This document shows, piece by piece, positions 8,429 to 16,446 of a DNA stretch of 35,082 nt. Within the stretch, counting starts at the first letter, position 1. Every line of letters starts with the position of its first letter. The DNA is from Phaeodactylibacter sp. (GTDB lineage: Bacteria; Bacteroidota; Bacteroidia; Chitinophagales; Saprospiraceae), in assembly GCF_022763345.1 (NCBI RefSeq), contig NZ_JALEGS010000021.1, positions 1 to 35,082 on the forward strand. The letters are read 5' to 3'. The position numbers and the translations under genes were made by a program. The notes beneath the pieces were generated by a model, which had not been told where the DNA came from, ran no database searches, and was given only the letters and a program-made list of their open reading frames with translations.

Positions 8429-8707
8429 GGTGGGCTGTTGGTGATGCGATGTTGTTCGTTCTACAGTACTTTGCCGTACCTTTTTCAAGGTGAGTGTTCG
8501 TTCGTAATGCTTGATGAGCCGGTCTTGATATTCGGCCATCTTGTTGAGTACGCGCAGTTCTTCGTTAAGATTCCGTTCCCGGTCTTCCGCCTGCCTGGAA
8601 TACTCCAGTTTTTTGCGGTTCCGGTTGATGTCAAGAATTTTTTGAATGGTATGGTTGAGTGAAATTCGTGCTTTCAGTAGTCGGCGTTGGATCGACCTCT
8701 TTGTCAT
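8420..8707 (-). CDS. Small basic coiled-coil protein, hypothetical
   Basis: A 95-residue, strongly charged helical protein (MTKRSIQRRLLKARISLN...) with heptad-like spacing of Leu, Ile and Met over about 10-75 and a Thr/His/Gln-rich tail. No family recognised. Support for it being real: a clear ATG, a plausible coiled-coil composition unlike a random translation, and a long upstream gap containing a -7 box and an inverted repeat on its strand. Against: small size and overlap of nine bases with the convergent neighbour. Confidence 0.5.
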   Translation of the reverse strand: MTKRSIQRRLLKARISLNHTIQKILDINRNRKKLEYSRQAEDRERNLNEELRVLNKMAEYQDRLIKHYERTLTLKKVRQSTVERTTSHHQQPTLP

Positions 8708-8897
8708 ACCTGTAAATAATTTGGTTAGTAGATGCGGCAGGCTTCTTTAAGGCTGCCGTTGGGTGTTTTGATAGGTTATCAGCTATTTTAGTGCTGGTTA
8801 GGCGGAGGACTTTGCAGTAAGCAAAGTAAGCTGATTACCAAAAAAAGACCGCTGGGTTGATAGGCGTCATGGCGAACAAATTTTGGATTGTGAATCA

Positions 8898-8919
8898 ATT
8901 TCAAAACAATATTTGAAAT
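8898..8919. repeat. 8-bp perfect inverted repeat, operator-like
   Basis: ATTTCAAA and TTTGAAAT are separated by six bases (ACAATA). It lies just downstream of the start expected from the minus-strand -7 box at 8929-8936, the position of a repressor site or a 5' leader hairpin. Confidence 0.4.
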
Positions 8920-8928
8920 CACTAGTTC

Positions 8929-8936
8929 CAAATATA
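8929..8936 (-). promoter_or_regulatory. Candidate -7 box for the small coiled-coil gene
   Basis: Read on the minus strand this is TATATTTG, an exact TAnnTTTG match in an AT-rich stretch. A TTG at the right -33 distance is not seen. It would leave a leader of about 215 bases before the ATG at 8707. Confidence 0.35.
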
Positions 8937-9004
8937 CAAAATAGAAACAACATATCCTAACTTTCGGTTCTTGAGCTCAGCGCCCCAGAACGTTCGCGCC
9001 GGAG

Positions 9005-9050
9005 CAAAAAAGTAGCGCCCCCTGACTCCGGGCGGAGGCAATGGGGGCGC
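9005..9050 (-). terminator. Intrinsic terminator of the ferredoxin-NADP reductase gene
   Basis: On the minus strand GCGCCCCC (9050-9043) pairs with GGGGGCGC (9022-9015), an inner CTCC/GGAG pair extends the structure, and six T follow after a TAC. It begins 23 bases past the stop codon at 9074. Confidence 0.85.
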
Positions 9051-9073
9051 AAAAGTGAATTGACACAAGACTC

Positions 9074-10081
9074 TTAAAATCCGTTAACGCCGTTAACGGT
9101 AGTGTATTTAAAACTTACTTTTTGTTCCGGGTGTACAATTTTGAAGGCAGACTGGCACATTAGGGTAGCTTCGTGGAAGCCGCACAGGATGAGCTTTAGT
9201 TTTCCCGGGTAGGTATTGATGTCGCCAATGGCAAATACGCCAGGGATGTTGGTGCTGTAGTCAAAGGTGTCGACTTTGATACCATCCTTTGGGTCAATAT
9301 CGAGGCCCCAGTCCTGCAAAGGGCCCATTTTGGGGGTAAGCCCAAAAAGCGGCACGAAAAAGTCTGTCTCTTTGGTATAATCGCCTTCCGTTTTGTGGTG
9401 AATGACCACTTCTTTCAGCTTGCCGTTGCCTTCCAGCCCAATGACCTGTGCTTCTGTAACCAGGTTGATTTTGCCCTCTGCGGCTAGCATTTCAACTTTC
9501 TCTACGCTGTCGGGCGCGCCCCGGAACCCTTTCCGACGGTGAACCAGCGTTAGTTCTTTAACCATATCAGAAAGGTGGATCGCCCAGTCGAGCGCACTAT
9601 CTCCACCACCGGAGATCACTACCCGCTTATCGCGGAAGTGCTCAGGCTCCTTCACCATATATTCCACGCCTTTGTGCTCGAACGTCTCAATATTTTCGAT
9701 TGGTGGCTTTCGGGGCTCAAAGCTGCCAAGGCCTGCAGCGATAGCAACGACAGGGGCATTAATTTGAGTGCCCTCGCTTGTAGTGATGGTAAAGCTGCCA
9801 TCCTCTTGCTTGTCCAGTTTTTCGGCCCGTTCACCAAGTGTGAAACCCGGCTTGAACGGTTCGATTTGTTCCATGAGGTTGTCGACCAGTTCCTTGGCCC
9901 CTACGGTGGGGTAGCCGGGGATGTCGTAGATGGGCTTCTTGGGGTAGATTTCCGCCAGCTGCCCACCGGGTTGTGGAAGAGCATCCACAATATGGCAGCG
10001 CAGTTTCAGCAGCCCGGCTTCAAAAACAGTAAACAGGCCTACCGGCCCTGCTCCAATAATGATGATATCTGTCTTGACCAT
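9074..10081 (-). CDS. Ferredoxin/flavodoxin-NADP+ reductase, thioredoxin-reductase-like (YumC type)
   Basis: Flavoenzyme that moves electrons between NADPH and ferredoxin or flavodoxin in the cytoplasm. The 335-residue protein has the FAD-binding GAGPVG (10-15) near the N-terminus, the PGGQLAEIYPKKPIYDIPG signature of this branch, an NADPH-binding VVISGGGDSALDWA, and a C-terminal FAD motif GVFAIGDINTYPGKLKL. The CxxC redox pair of true thioredoxin reductases is missing, which supports the YumC-type FNR. Length is normal for the type. It follows the TauE/SafE-like gene at 50 bases on the same strand, so it may be read from the cbb3 block. Confidence 0.88.
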   Translation of the reverse strand: MVKTDIIIIGAGPVGLFTVFEAGLLKLRCHIVDALPQPGGQLAEIYPKKPIYDIPGYPTVGAKELVDNLMEQIEPFKPGFTLGERAEKLDKQEDGSFTITTSEGTQINAPVVAIAAGLGSFEPRKPPIENIETFEHKGVEYMVKEPEHFRDKRVVISGGGDSALDWAIHLSDMVKELTLVHRRKGFRGAPDSVEKVEMLAAEGKINLVTEAQVIGLEGNGKLKEVVIHHKTEGDYTKETDFFVPLFGLTPKMGPLQDWGLDIDPKDGIKVDTFDYSTNIPGVFAIGDINTYPGKLKLILCGFHEATLMCQSAFKIVHPEQKVSFKYTTVNGVNGF

Positions 10082-10131
10082 GATTAGATGATTCTTTTAT
10101 TGCGCCTGGGATATTTCACGAAGGTGCTTAT

Positions 10132-10830
10132 TTAATGGCACATTGGTGCGTTCTGCATGTCTTCCCAGAAGCGGAATTCAATCGGGACATCAAAATTCAG
10201 TCCACGCATGATGAACAGGATGGCAAATCCGACCAGAAAGGCCGGGAGCAATTTGCGCAAGCGTACCCGCCACTCCAGTTTGATAAACTGTCCGGCAAGC
10301 GCAGTCGCCAACATCAGTGGGATAGTGCCCAATCCAAAGGCTGCCATGTATAGCGCACTGTTCCAAATAGCTCCTGTACTTACTGCGCCGACGATGGCCA
10401 CATACACCAGGCCGCAGGGCAGCAGGCCATTAAGGCTGCCGATGAGGAATAAGCGCTCTCTGCCACCACCGCGCAGTAGCCTGCCCAGCTGGGTTTTGAC
10501 CCAGCCGTTGAGGCGCTGCATGAATGGAATTTGCAGGATCCGGCTTTCCACATCAATGGAAAACAGCGCAACAAAAAGCAGGAATACGCCCAGCCCAATG
10601 GAAATATAGGACTGCGCCCCCGCCAGAAAGAAGCCTTTACCCACCAGGCCAATAACTGAGCCGAGGAGCGTATAGGTCAGGACCCGGCCAATATTGTACA
10701 GTAAGACATTGCCAGCTGTTGCCCAACGCCGTTTGCCCTGATAGGGCAGGGATAGGGCAATCGGGCCACACATGCCAACGCAGTGCAGGCTGCCGAGCAG
10801 GCCTATAGTAAATGCCGTCCAGATCGCCAT
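10132..10830 (-). CDS. Sulfite exporter TauE/SafE-type membrane protein of the cbb3 cluster
   Basis: A 232-residue polytopic membrane protein with about six hydrophobic segments. The N-terminal motif GSLHCVGMCGP (H16, C17, M20, C21) is the one found in the TauE/SafE members that end cbb3 oxidase operons, where a part in copper handling or oxidase maturation is suspected. I start at the ATG at 10830 because it lies one base after the fixH stop and gives a sensible N-terminus; a longer in-frame start at 10947 would overlap fixH by over 100 bases. True sulfite export is unlikely given the neighbours. Confidence 0.85.
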   Translation of the reverse strand: MAIWTAFTIGLLGSLHCVGMCGPIALSLPYQGKRRWATAGNVLLYNIGRVLTYTLLGSVIGLVGKGFFLAGAQSYISIGLGVFLLFVALFSIDVESRILQIPFMQRLNGWVKTQLGRLLRGGGRERLFLIGSLNGLLPCGLVYVAIVGAVSTGAIWNSALYMAAFGLGTIPLMLATALAGQFIKLEWRVRLRKLLPAFLVGFAILFIMRGLNFDVPIEFRFWEDMQNAPMCH

Positions 10831-10831
10831 A

Positions 10832-11272
10832 TTACAACCGGATATCTTGTTCCTTATAGTAAGCCTTGCCATCACCAATCCAGTCGACCTTGATCTTCCA
10901 CAGGCCCCGGCGCAGCTCCTCTGTAGGAATGCGCTGTATGCCATCACCCATCGGCTCTACCGGCAGGCGGAAGTCACTGGACTGATCGGAGGGGCAGAAG
11001 AAGTAAATCTCCCCACTCAAGGCAGAGACTTGCTTTGGAAAGTGCAGCTCCAGGGTTGCCTTATCGGCTAATGGCTGAATCTGCAAGTCCTCTTCAAGTT
11101 GTTGGGCATTGACCAGCTTATTGTAGTGCTCCTGATAGCGGAGGTCATCAGCGTAGTACTGGTCTGAAACCAGGCTGTGGTCGTACTGTGTAGACCGGTA
11201 GACCTGATAGACCAGTGAGAGGACAAACACGCTGAAAAAGATGGCGATGCCAGTTCCCCAATTGAATTTCAT
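10832..11272 (-). CDS. fixH: FixH/CcoH-like cbb3 oxidase accessory protein
   Basis: A 146-residue single-pass inner-membrane protein. MKFNWGTGIAIFFSVFVLSL is the membrane anchor and the rest is a periplasmic beta domain (QYYADDLRYQEHYNKL, LELHFP, GLWKIKVDW, stop). This is the FixH family (PF05751), needed for stability or assembly of cbb3 oxidase. An upstream ATG at 11386 in the same frame adds non-family residues and runs through the terminator-like hairpin at 11350-11373, so I start at 11272. It is one base from the TauE/SafE-like gene. Confidence 0.88.
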   Translation of the reverse strand: MKFNWGTGIAIFFSVFVLSLVYQVYRSTQYDHSLVSDQYYADDLRYQEHYNKLVNAQQLEEDLQIQPLADKATLELHFPKQVSALSGEIYFFCPSDQSSDFRLPVEPMGDGIQRIPTEELRRGLWKIKVDWIGDGKAYYKEQDIRL

Positions 11273-11343
11273 AATTTTCAAATGTTTTGCCCGTTCAGCA
11301 TTCTGACCGGGTTCTTGTGTCAAAAAATATCTTGTGGTTTTGG

Positions 11344-11373
11344 AAAAAAGGGGGAGCCCGGAGGCCCCACCCT
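11344..11373 (-). terminator. Terminator-like hairpin between ccoG and fixH
   Basis: On the minus strand a GC-rich stem with a GCC-TCCG-GGC centre, one G-U pair and one mismatch is followed directly by six T. It starts about 24 bases after the ccoG stop. It could end most ccoS-ccoG transcripts, or thin them before fixH. Confidence 0.65.
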
Positions 11374-11396
11374 CTGCATTAACCAAAACTCAAATT

Positions 11397-12953
11397 TTAT
11401 TTAACCGGGCCAAGGAAGTTGGTCTTGACCTTATCCACGAGCTCCCCATTAGAGTAGACCTCGAGGATGACTTTCGTTTTTCTGGATTCCAGTGCTGCTT
11501 TGTCCAAGTCGATAAACAGCGCACCTTCGGCCACTTTGCCGGCTGCGGCTACCGGTGGTTTGCCCACGAGCCTTATCCGGCCGGGGATGTCACCAATAAG
11601 CTTGAACTCCACAGGCACTTCCTCTGCGGTCTTGTTGATGACCTGATAGTTGTAGAGGTTGCTTATGTAAGTCTCATCCACTTTCTGGTAAAGTGTGCCC
11701 GGTGTACGCAGCAGCAAGGTCTCTACGTCGGTGCGGGACATCAGGAGTACGATATTCACCACCACCAGCAAGGCCAGTACAGCAGTATAAGCAATGACCC
11801 GTGTAGTGAAGAGCTTCTTCCTGCCGGATTCAATACCGTTATAGCTGTCGTAGCGGATGAGCCCGCGGGGCCGGTCGATCTTGTCCATGACTTCGTCACA
11901 GGCATCAATACAAGCGGTACAGTTCACGCATTCGAGCTGCGTTCCATCGCGGATATCAATACCAGTAGGGCATACCTTGACGCAAAGCCCGCAGTCAATG
12001 CAGTCGCCCAGTGCTTTCTTCATAGTTTCTGCCGGATTGGCACCAGGAGGCGTCGAATAGTCTCTCCCTGCAGGCGCTGTAGCCACTTCTGCGGTGGCAA
12101 TATCCGTTTGCATTTGCGCAATAGGGTTGGATGCGCCAGCATTACCGGAAGTAGGAGTCGGGTTTTTCTTTCTGCCTCTTTTCATTTTCCCTCTGGGCTC
12201 ACCACGCACGAAGTCATAGGCAACAACGATGGAGTTTTGATCCAGCATAACGCCCTGAAGGCGGCCGTAGGGGCAAATCGTTACGCATACCTGTTCGCGC
12301 AGGTAGGAGAAAACAAAGTAAAAAGCACCGGAAAACAGGATCATAGCAATAAAGCCCGAGAGGTTCTGTGAAACCGGCTCGGTGGCAATCTGAATCACTT
12401 CATCGACACCTATGATGTAAGCCAGGAAGGTGTTGGCAACAAGGACGGAGATGGCAAAGAATATCGCCTGCTTACCAATTTTCTTAATGATTTTCTGGGT
12501 CGTCCAGGGTGCGTTGTTAAGCCTTTTTTGAGCATTGGCGTCGCCTTCTATGGCGTATTCGATCTTACGGAAAACCATTTCCATAAAGATGGTCTGTGGG
12601 CAAACCCATCCGCAGAAGAGCCTTCCCCAGACAACGGTAAAGAGCACAATGAAGACGATAAGCGTCAACATGGCGAGTACAAACAGGTGGAAGTCCTGCG
12701 GCATAAACTGAATGCCAAAAAGGATGAACTTCCGCTCTAGAATGTTAAAAAGCAATAGCGGGTCACCATTTACTTTGATAAATGGCATCCCAAACAGGAA
12801 AGCGAGCAATACCCAGCTTAGGTAAGTGCGCGCATTGGTAAAGCGGCCCTTAGGCTTTTTCGGATAAATCCAGACGCGCTTGCCCGAATCATCCACCGTC
12901 GCGATTTTGTCGCGATAGTCTTCAGTGTCTATGATCGGATCGGTTGCATTCAT
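11397..12953 (-). CDS. ccoG: Cytochrome c oxidase accessory protein CcoG (FixG/RdxA), with a linker insertion
   Basis: Membrane-bound polyferredoxin that reduces Cu(II) for delivery to cbb3 oxidase. The 518-residue protein has about five membrane segments, CGWVCPQTIFMEMVFRKIE, CVTICPYGRLQGVMLD, and two 4Fe-4S motifs CIDCGLCVKVCP and CVNCTACIDACDE, then a periplasmic Ig-like C-terminal domain (about 400-518). Between the RGEPRG motif and the first ferredoxin motif lies a segment of roughly 55 residues rich in Lys, Pro, Thr, Ala and Asn (about bases 12015-12190) that the usual CcoG has only as a few residues. Both iron-sulfur motifs are intact. It follows ccoP after 126 bases that hold a hairpin. 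Confidence 0.95.
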   Translation of the reverse strand: MNATDPIIDTEDYRDKIATVDDSGKRVWIYPKKPKGRFTNARTYLSWVLLAFLFGMPFIKVNGDPLLLFNILERKFILFGIQFMPQDFHLFVLAMLTLIVFIVLFTVVWGRLFCGWVCPQTIFMEMVFRKIEYAIEGDANAQKRLNNAPWTTQKIIKKIGKQAIFFAISVLVANTFLAYIIGVDEVIQIATEPVSQNLSGFIAMILFSGAFYFVFSYLREQVCVTICPYGRLQGVMLDQNSIVVAYDFVRGEPRGKMKRGRKKNPTPTSGNAGASNPIAQMQTDIATAEVATAPAGRDYSTPPGANPAETMKKALGDCIDCGLCVKVCPTGIDIRDGTQLECVNCTACIDACDEVMDKIDRPRGLIRYDSYNGIESGRKKLFTTRVIAYTAVLALLVVVNIVLLMSRTDVETLLLRTPGTLYQKVDETYISNLYNYQVINKTAEEVPVEFKLIGDIPGRIRLVGKPPVAAAGKVAEGALFIDLDKAALESRKTKVILEVYSNGELVDKVKTNFLGPVK

Positions 12954-13043
12954 AACGTAGTATGATTAAAGTGTGTTAAGCGCTGGGTGGTGTTTATTGG
13001 GTTACGTGAGGGTGACTCCGGCTTTGGAGGATTGCAGTTGGGG

Positions 13044-13071
13044 AAGGAGCCCCGCTTTAGCGGAGCTCCTT
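13044..13071 (-). ncRNA. Intercistronic hairpin between ccoP and ccoG
   Basis: On the minus strand GGAGC-U-CCGC, loop TAAA, GCGG-G-GCTCC form a 10-pair stem in which the central pair is U-G; on the plus strand the same position is an A-C mismatch. No T-run follows on the minus strand, so it looks like an mRNA stabilising or processing element rather than a terminator. It begins nine bases after the ccoP stop. Confidence 0.6.
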
Positions 13072-13079
13072 TTAATAAT

Positions 13080-14051
13080 CTATTTGTTCATGCCCAAGGC
13101 ATCTTCCGGCTCAGCAGCAGTGCTGGTGGAATCTGCAGCAGGTTGTTCCACTGCATCAGCCTGAGGCTCGTACAGGTCGCCTTGTGGTTCTTTGGCGTTG
13201 GGTGGGTTGGTGCCAACGAGCGTCAGTATGTAGCTGGATACCTTATGCATATCGGCGGCGCTTAGCTGAGACTTCCAGGAAATCATACCCTTTTCAGGCA
13301 CACCATACTTGATGGTCTTAAAGATGTCCTTGATGTCGCCACCGTGGATCCAGTAGTTGTCGGTCATATTCGGCCCAACACCGCCTTCGCCCAGCATGCC
13401 GTGGCAGGCAGCACAGTTGGCATTGAAAATATTCTGGCCCGTTTCAAGCCCTGCCGCATCAGTCAACATCGTCACGTTGGTTTCATCAACCAGGTTAGCC
13501 TGAGTGGCACGGAAAGCCTGAACCGCCTTCTCGGCCCGCTCCATTTCCATCTCGTACTCTTCAGCTGAGCCGGGACCGGCATCAGTGAAGTGGTAGTAAG
13601 TCATGTAGACCACCGCAAAAGCGATAGTAATGTAGAACATAGCGACCCACCATGGTGGCAGGCTGTTGTCCAGCTCCTTGATACCATCGTAATCGTGGTC
13701 GAGCATAACGTCCTGTTCTTTCTCCACAGGTACGGCATCGGTCCACCGCTTGTACATACGGTCCCAGAAAGGTTCTTTGGCTTTCTGCACTTCTTTTTCG
13801 TAAGCTTCTAGCCCCATCTCCTGGTAGATGCGGATTTGATTGACCTTCACCATCACATTGAGGAGGTGGAAAAGCGCAACGATTGCTGCTACAATCACCG
13901 TACCGGCCAGAGCCGCTAGAGACCAGAACAGGAAGTTGTCGTAGAAGTAAGGGTTCGCGCCTCCATCTGCAGCTTCCTGTGCCTGTGCTGCGACAGTAAG
14001 CAGGAGCAGCGGCAACATCAGGGGCAGCGCCTTAAGTGTTTTATTTTTCAT
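13080..14051 (-). CDS. ccoP: cbb3 oxidase subunit III, CcoP, single haem c
   Basis: Membrane cytochrome c that feeds electrons to CcoNO. The 323-residue protein has a signal or first hydrophobic stretch (MKNKTLKALPLMLPLLLL), a membrane helix at about 37-65, an N-terminal FixP-like motif (DHDYDGIKELDNSLPPWW) with the second helix, then one cytochrome c domain with CAACH (C213, C216, H217) and the methionine-ligand region KGMISWK. Classical CcoP has two haem motifs; only one is present. The tail is Ala/Glu/Pro-rich. I start at 14051, which overlaps the end of ccoQ by 11 bases; the ATG three codons further upstream (14060) is possible, and a start at 14117 is rejected. Confidence 0.93.
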   Translation of the reverse strand: MKNKTLKALPLMLPLLLLTVAAQAQEAADGGANPYFYDNFLFWSLAALAGTVIVAAIVALFHLLNVMVKVNQIRIYQEMGLEAYEKEVQKAKEPFWDRMYKRWTDAVPVEKEQDVMLDHDYDGIKELDNSLPPWWVAMFYITIAFAVVYMTYYHFTDAGPGSAEEYEMEMERAEKAVQAFRATQANLVDETNVTMLTDAAGLETGQNIFNANCAACHGMLGEGGVGPNMTDNYWIHGGDIKDIFKTIKYGVPEKGMISWKSQLSAADMHKVSSYILTLVGTNPPNAKEPQGDLYEPQADAVEQPAADSTSTAAEPEDALGMNK

Positions 14052-14241
14052 GTCGATCATTTTCAGCGTTAAAAGATGGGATGGAGTCATCAAGTGGCAT
14101 ATTCGCCATCTTATCAATGAATGCAGGCTTACTGCGGAAAGCCATCATCGCACTGACAAGGAATACGGCCATGAAGGTCAACAGGGACGCGATCGCCATC
14201 CAGTTGATGTTGCCCGCACCTTCGAGAATGTATTTAAACAT
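14041..14241 (-). CDS. ccoQ: cbb3 oxidase small subunit CcoQ
   Basis: A 66-residue protein with one membrane helix (about 14-36, IASLLTFMAVFLVSAMMAF) and a short charged cytoplasmic tail. Size, topology and place between ccoNO and ccoP identify it as CcoQ, which stabilises the assembled oxidase. Its last 11 bases overlap the start of ccoP. Confidence 0.8.
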   Translation of the reverse strand: MFKYILEGAGNINWMAIASLLTFMAVFLVSAMMAFRSKPAFIDKMANMPLDDSIPSFNAENDRHEK

Positions 14242-14261
14242 GGTGATTTTTATTTGAAGGG

Positions 14262-14289
14262 GGCAGGCCTGCCGTTGAGCAGGCCCGCC
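14262..14289 (-). ncRNA. Intercistronic hairpin between ccoNO and ccoQ
   Basis: GGC-G-GGCCTGC, a six-base loop, then GCAGGCC-T-GCC on the minus strand form an 11-pair stem with one internal G-U; on the plus strand that pair is A-C. It starts 16 bases past the ccoNO stop. There is no clear T-run, so a terminator is less likely than an mRNA end-protecting structure. Confidence 0.6.
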
Positions 14290-14304
14290 ACCAGTTCTTT
14301 AATT

Positions 14305-16440
14305 TTAGTTGCCGGCCTGTGGCGCAGGCTTGATGTCTGTACCAAGGCGCTGCAGATAAGCGATCAGGGCAATGATCTCTTTTTGCTCCAGATTGTCGCC
14401 TTCAATGCCATCCTTGCGCAGGCGGGCAGCCACCTCGGCAGCTTGCTTCTCTGCATCTGCAATGGCTTCTTCTTCATACCCTTCTTCGTAAGGTGTGCCA
14501 AGGGTGCGCAGCACGGCAATTTTTGCAGGCAGCAGGCTGTTGTCCAGGTCGTCCTCGATTAGCCATGGATAAACCGGCATAATGGAGCCTGGAGACATGC
14601 TTGTTGGGTCAAGCATGTGGTTGTAGTGCCAGCTGTCTGGGTATTTGTTGCCCAGGCGGTGCAAATCCGGACCGGTACGCTTGGAGCCCCAGAGGAATGG
14701 ACGGTCGTAAATGAACTCGCCAGACTTGGAGTACTCGCCGTAGCGCTCGGTCTCTGAGCGGAATGGGCGCACCATTTGAGTGTGGCAGCTGATACAGCCT
14801 TCACGGATGTAAAGGTCACGGCCTTGCAGTTCCAGCGCAGTATAAGGCTTCACGGATTCAATCTTAGGAACCTGATCGCCAATCATGACCATCGGGAAGA
14901 TTTCCACCATACCACCGATCAGAATCGCAATCGTAGAGCCAATCAGCAATTGTACCGGGCGGCGCTCGATCCAGCGGTGCCAGTGTTCGCCCTTGTGGGC
15001 ACCGGCAGTAGCGACCCGTGCAGGCGCCTCAGCCGCTTCGTAAGCCTGGAAAGTACCCGACTTGATCGTCTTCACGAGGTTGTAAAGCATCACAAAGTAA
15101 CCGCCTACATACAATGCACCACCTACGGCGCGCAGGGCGTACATAGGGATAATCTGCGTAACGGTTTCCAGGAAGTTGCCGTACTGCAGGAAGCCATCAG
15201 GAGTAAACTGCTTCCACATCAGGGATTGTGTCCAACCTGCCCAGTACAATGGGATAGAGTAAAACATGATACCCAGCGTGCCGATCCAGAAGTGCGCATT
15301 GGCCAGCTTCTGAGAATACAGCTGCGTTTGGAATATTCTTGGGATAAGCCAGTAGAGTACACCGAAGGTCAGGAAGCCGTTCCAGCCCAGTGTGCCAATG
15401 TGTACGTGGCCTACGGTCCAGTCGGTAAAGTGGCTGATTGCATTTACAGACTTGATGGAAAGCATCGGGCCTTCAAAAGTCGCCATACCGTAAGCGGTAA
15501 CGGCAACCACCATGAACTTCAGGATTGGGTCCTGACGGACGCGGTCCCATGCCCCCCGCAGGGTCAGCAGGCCGTTGAGCATACCACCCCAGGATGGCGC
15601 GATCAGCATGATGGAGAATACCGTACCCAGCGACTGTGCCCAGTCAGGCAGAGACGTGTACAGCAAGTGGTGAGGGCCAGCCCAGATGTAGATGAAGATC
15701 AGTGCCCAGAAGTGGATGATCGACAGCTGATAAGAGTAAACCGGGCGGTTCGCTGCCTTAGGCAGGAAGTAGTACATGAGGCCCAGGTAAGGCGTGGTCA
15801 GGAAGAAAGCCACCGCATTGTGGCCATACCACCACTGAATCAGGGCATCCTGTACACCAGCGAATACCGGGTAGCTTTTCCACATGCTCACCGGGATTTC
15901 CAGGTTGTTGCCGATGTGGAGCACGGTTACAGTTACCCAGGTAGCGATGTAAAACCAGATGGCTACGTACAGGTGGTTTTCCCGGCGTTTGAGAATGGTC
16001 CCGAACATGTTCACACCAAAGGCGACCCATACCGCTGCAATAGCAAGGTCGATGGGCCACTCCAACTCGGCATACTCTTTTGAGCTAGTCAGGCCGAGAG
16101 GAAGGGAAATAGCAGCAGCGAGGATAATCGCCTGCCAGCCCCAGAAGTGAAACTCGTTCAGGAATTTACTGTACATGTTCGTTTTCAGCAGTCGCTGCAA
16201 CGAATAGTACACACCCATGAAAATACCATTACCAACGAAAGCGAAGATCGCCGCGTTGGTATGCAAGGGGCGGATACGCCCGAAGGTGGTCTCTGCAGTA
16301 GCGAAGTTCAGTGCCGGGAAGACGAGCTGCAGGGCTGCCAAAAGCCCTACCAGGATGCCTACCGCACCAAACACCATCGTCGCGTAAGCAAACTTACGCA
16401 CAATGGCATTATCGTACTGGAATTGTTCTACTTGCGCCAT
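14305..16440 (-). CDS. ccoNO: cbb3 cytochrome oxidase subunits I and II fused (CcoN-CcoO)
   Basis: Catalytic core of the high-affinity cbb3 oxidase, reducing oxygen to water and pumping protons at the inner membrane. The 711-residue protein carries a 12-helix CcoN domain (1 to about 475) with haem and copper ligands: H60 in RPLHTNAAIF, WWYGHNAVAF, WAGPHHLLY and TVGHVHIGTLGW. A short linker with a charged stretch (HKGEHWHRW) and another helix leads to a CcoO domain with one haem c motif CISCH (C549, C552, H553) followed by TQMVRPF, and PGSIMPVYPW as methionine-ligand region. Fusion of ccoN and ccoO is known in Bacteroidota. It begins six bases after ccoS. Confidence 0.96.
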   Translation of the reverse strand: MAQVEQFQYDNAIVRKFAYATMVFGAVGILVGLLAALQLVFPALNFATAETTFGRIRPLHTNAAIFAFVGNGIFMGVYYSLQRLLKTNMYSKFLNEFHFWGWQAIILAAAISLPLGLTSSKEYAELEWPIDLAIAAVWVAFGVNMFGTILKRRENHLYVAIWFYIATWVTVTVLHIGNNLEIPVSMWKSYPVFAGVQDALIQWWYGHNAVAFFLTTPYLGLMYYFLPKAANRPVYSYQLSIIHFWALIFIYIWAGPHHLLYTSLPDWAQSLGTVFSIMLIAPSWGGMLNGLLTLRGAWDRVRQDPILKFMVVAVTAYGMATFEGPMLSIKSVNAISHFTDWTVGHVHIGTLGWNGFLTFGVLYWLIPRIFQTQLYSQKLANAHFWIGTLGIMFYSIPLYWAGWTQSLMWKQFTPDGFLQYGNFLETVTQIIPMYALRAVGGALYVGGYFVMLYNLVKTIKSGTFQAYEAAEAPARVATAGAHKGEHWHRWIERRPVQLLIGSTIAILIGGMVEIFPMVMIGDQVPKIESVKPYTALELQGRDLYIREGCISCHTQMVRPFRSETERYGEYSKSGEFIYDRPFLWGSKRTGPDLHRLGNKYPDSWHYNHMLDPTSMSPGSIMPVYPWLIEDDLDNSLLPAKIAVLRTLGTPYEEGYEEEAIADAEKQAAEVAARLRKDGIEGDNLEQKEIIALIAYLQRLGTDIKPAPQAGN

Positions 16441-16446
16441 TTTAGG

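Larger units (their letters stand above)
8708..9073. other. Intergenic gap between two minus-strand genes
   Basis: 366 bases without a gene. It holds the terminator of the ferredoxin-NADP reductase gene (9005-9050), a minus-strand -7-like box (8929-8936) and an 8-bp inverted repeat (8898-8919). Elsewhere I see nothing. No tRNA cloverleaf is apparent. Confidence 0.7.

Noticed and set aside
11334..12371. 345-codon plus-strand frame opposite ccoG
   Set aside because: Antisense to ccoG, whose iron-sulfur motifs are clear; no domain in the antisense product.
13044..13071. Plus-strand terminator (hairpin followed by TTTT)
   Set aside because: No plus-strand gene leads into it, and the stem pairs better (U-G instead of A-C) in the minus-strand RNA, so it was assigned to the cbb3 transcript.
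14776..16083. 435-codon plus-strand frame opposite ccoNO
   Set aside because: Antisense to the cytochrome oxidase core; the product is His/Arg/Gln-rich noise without domains.
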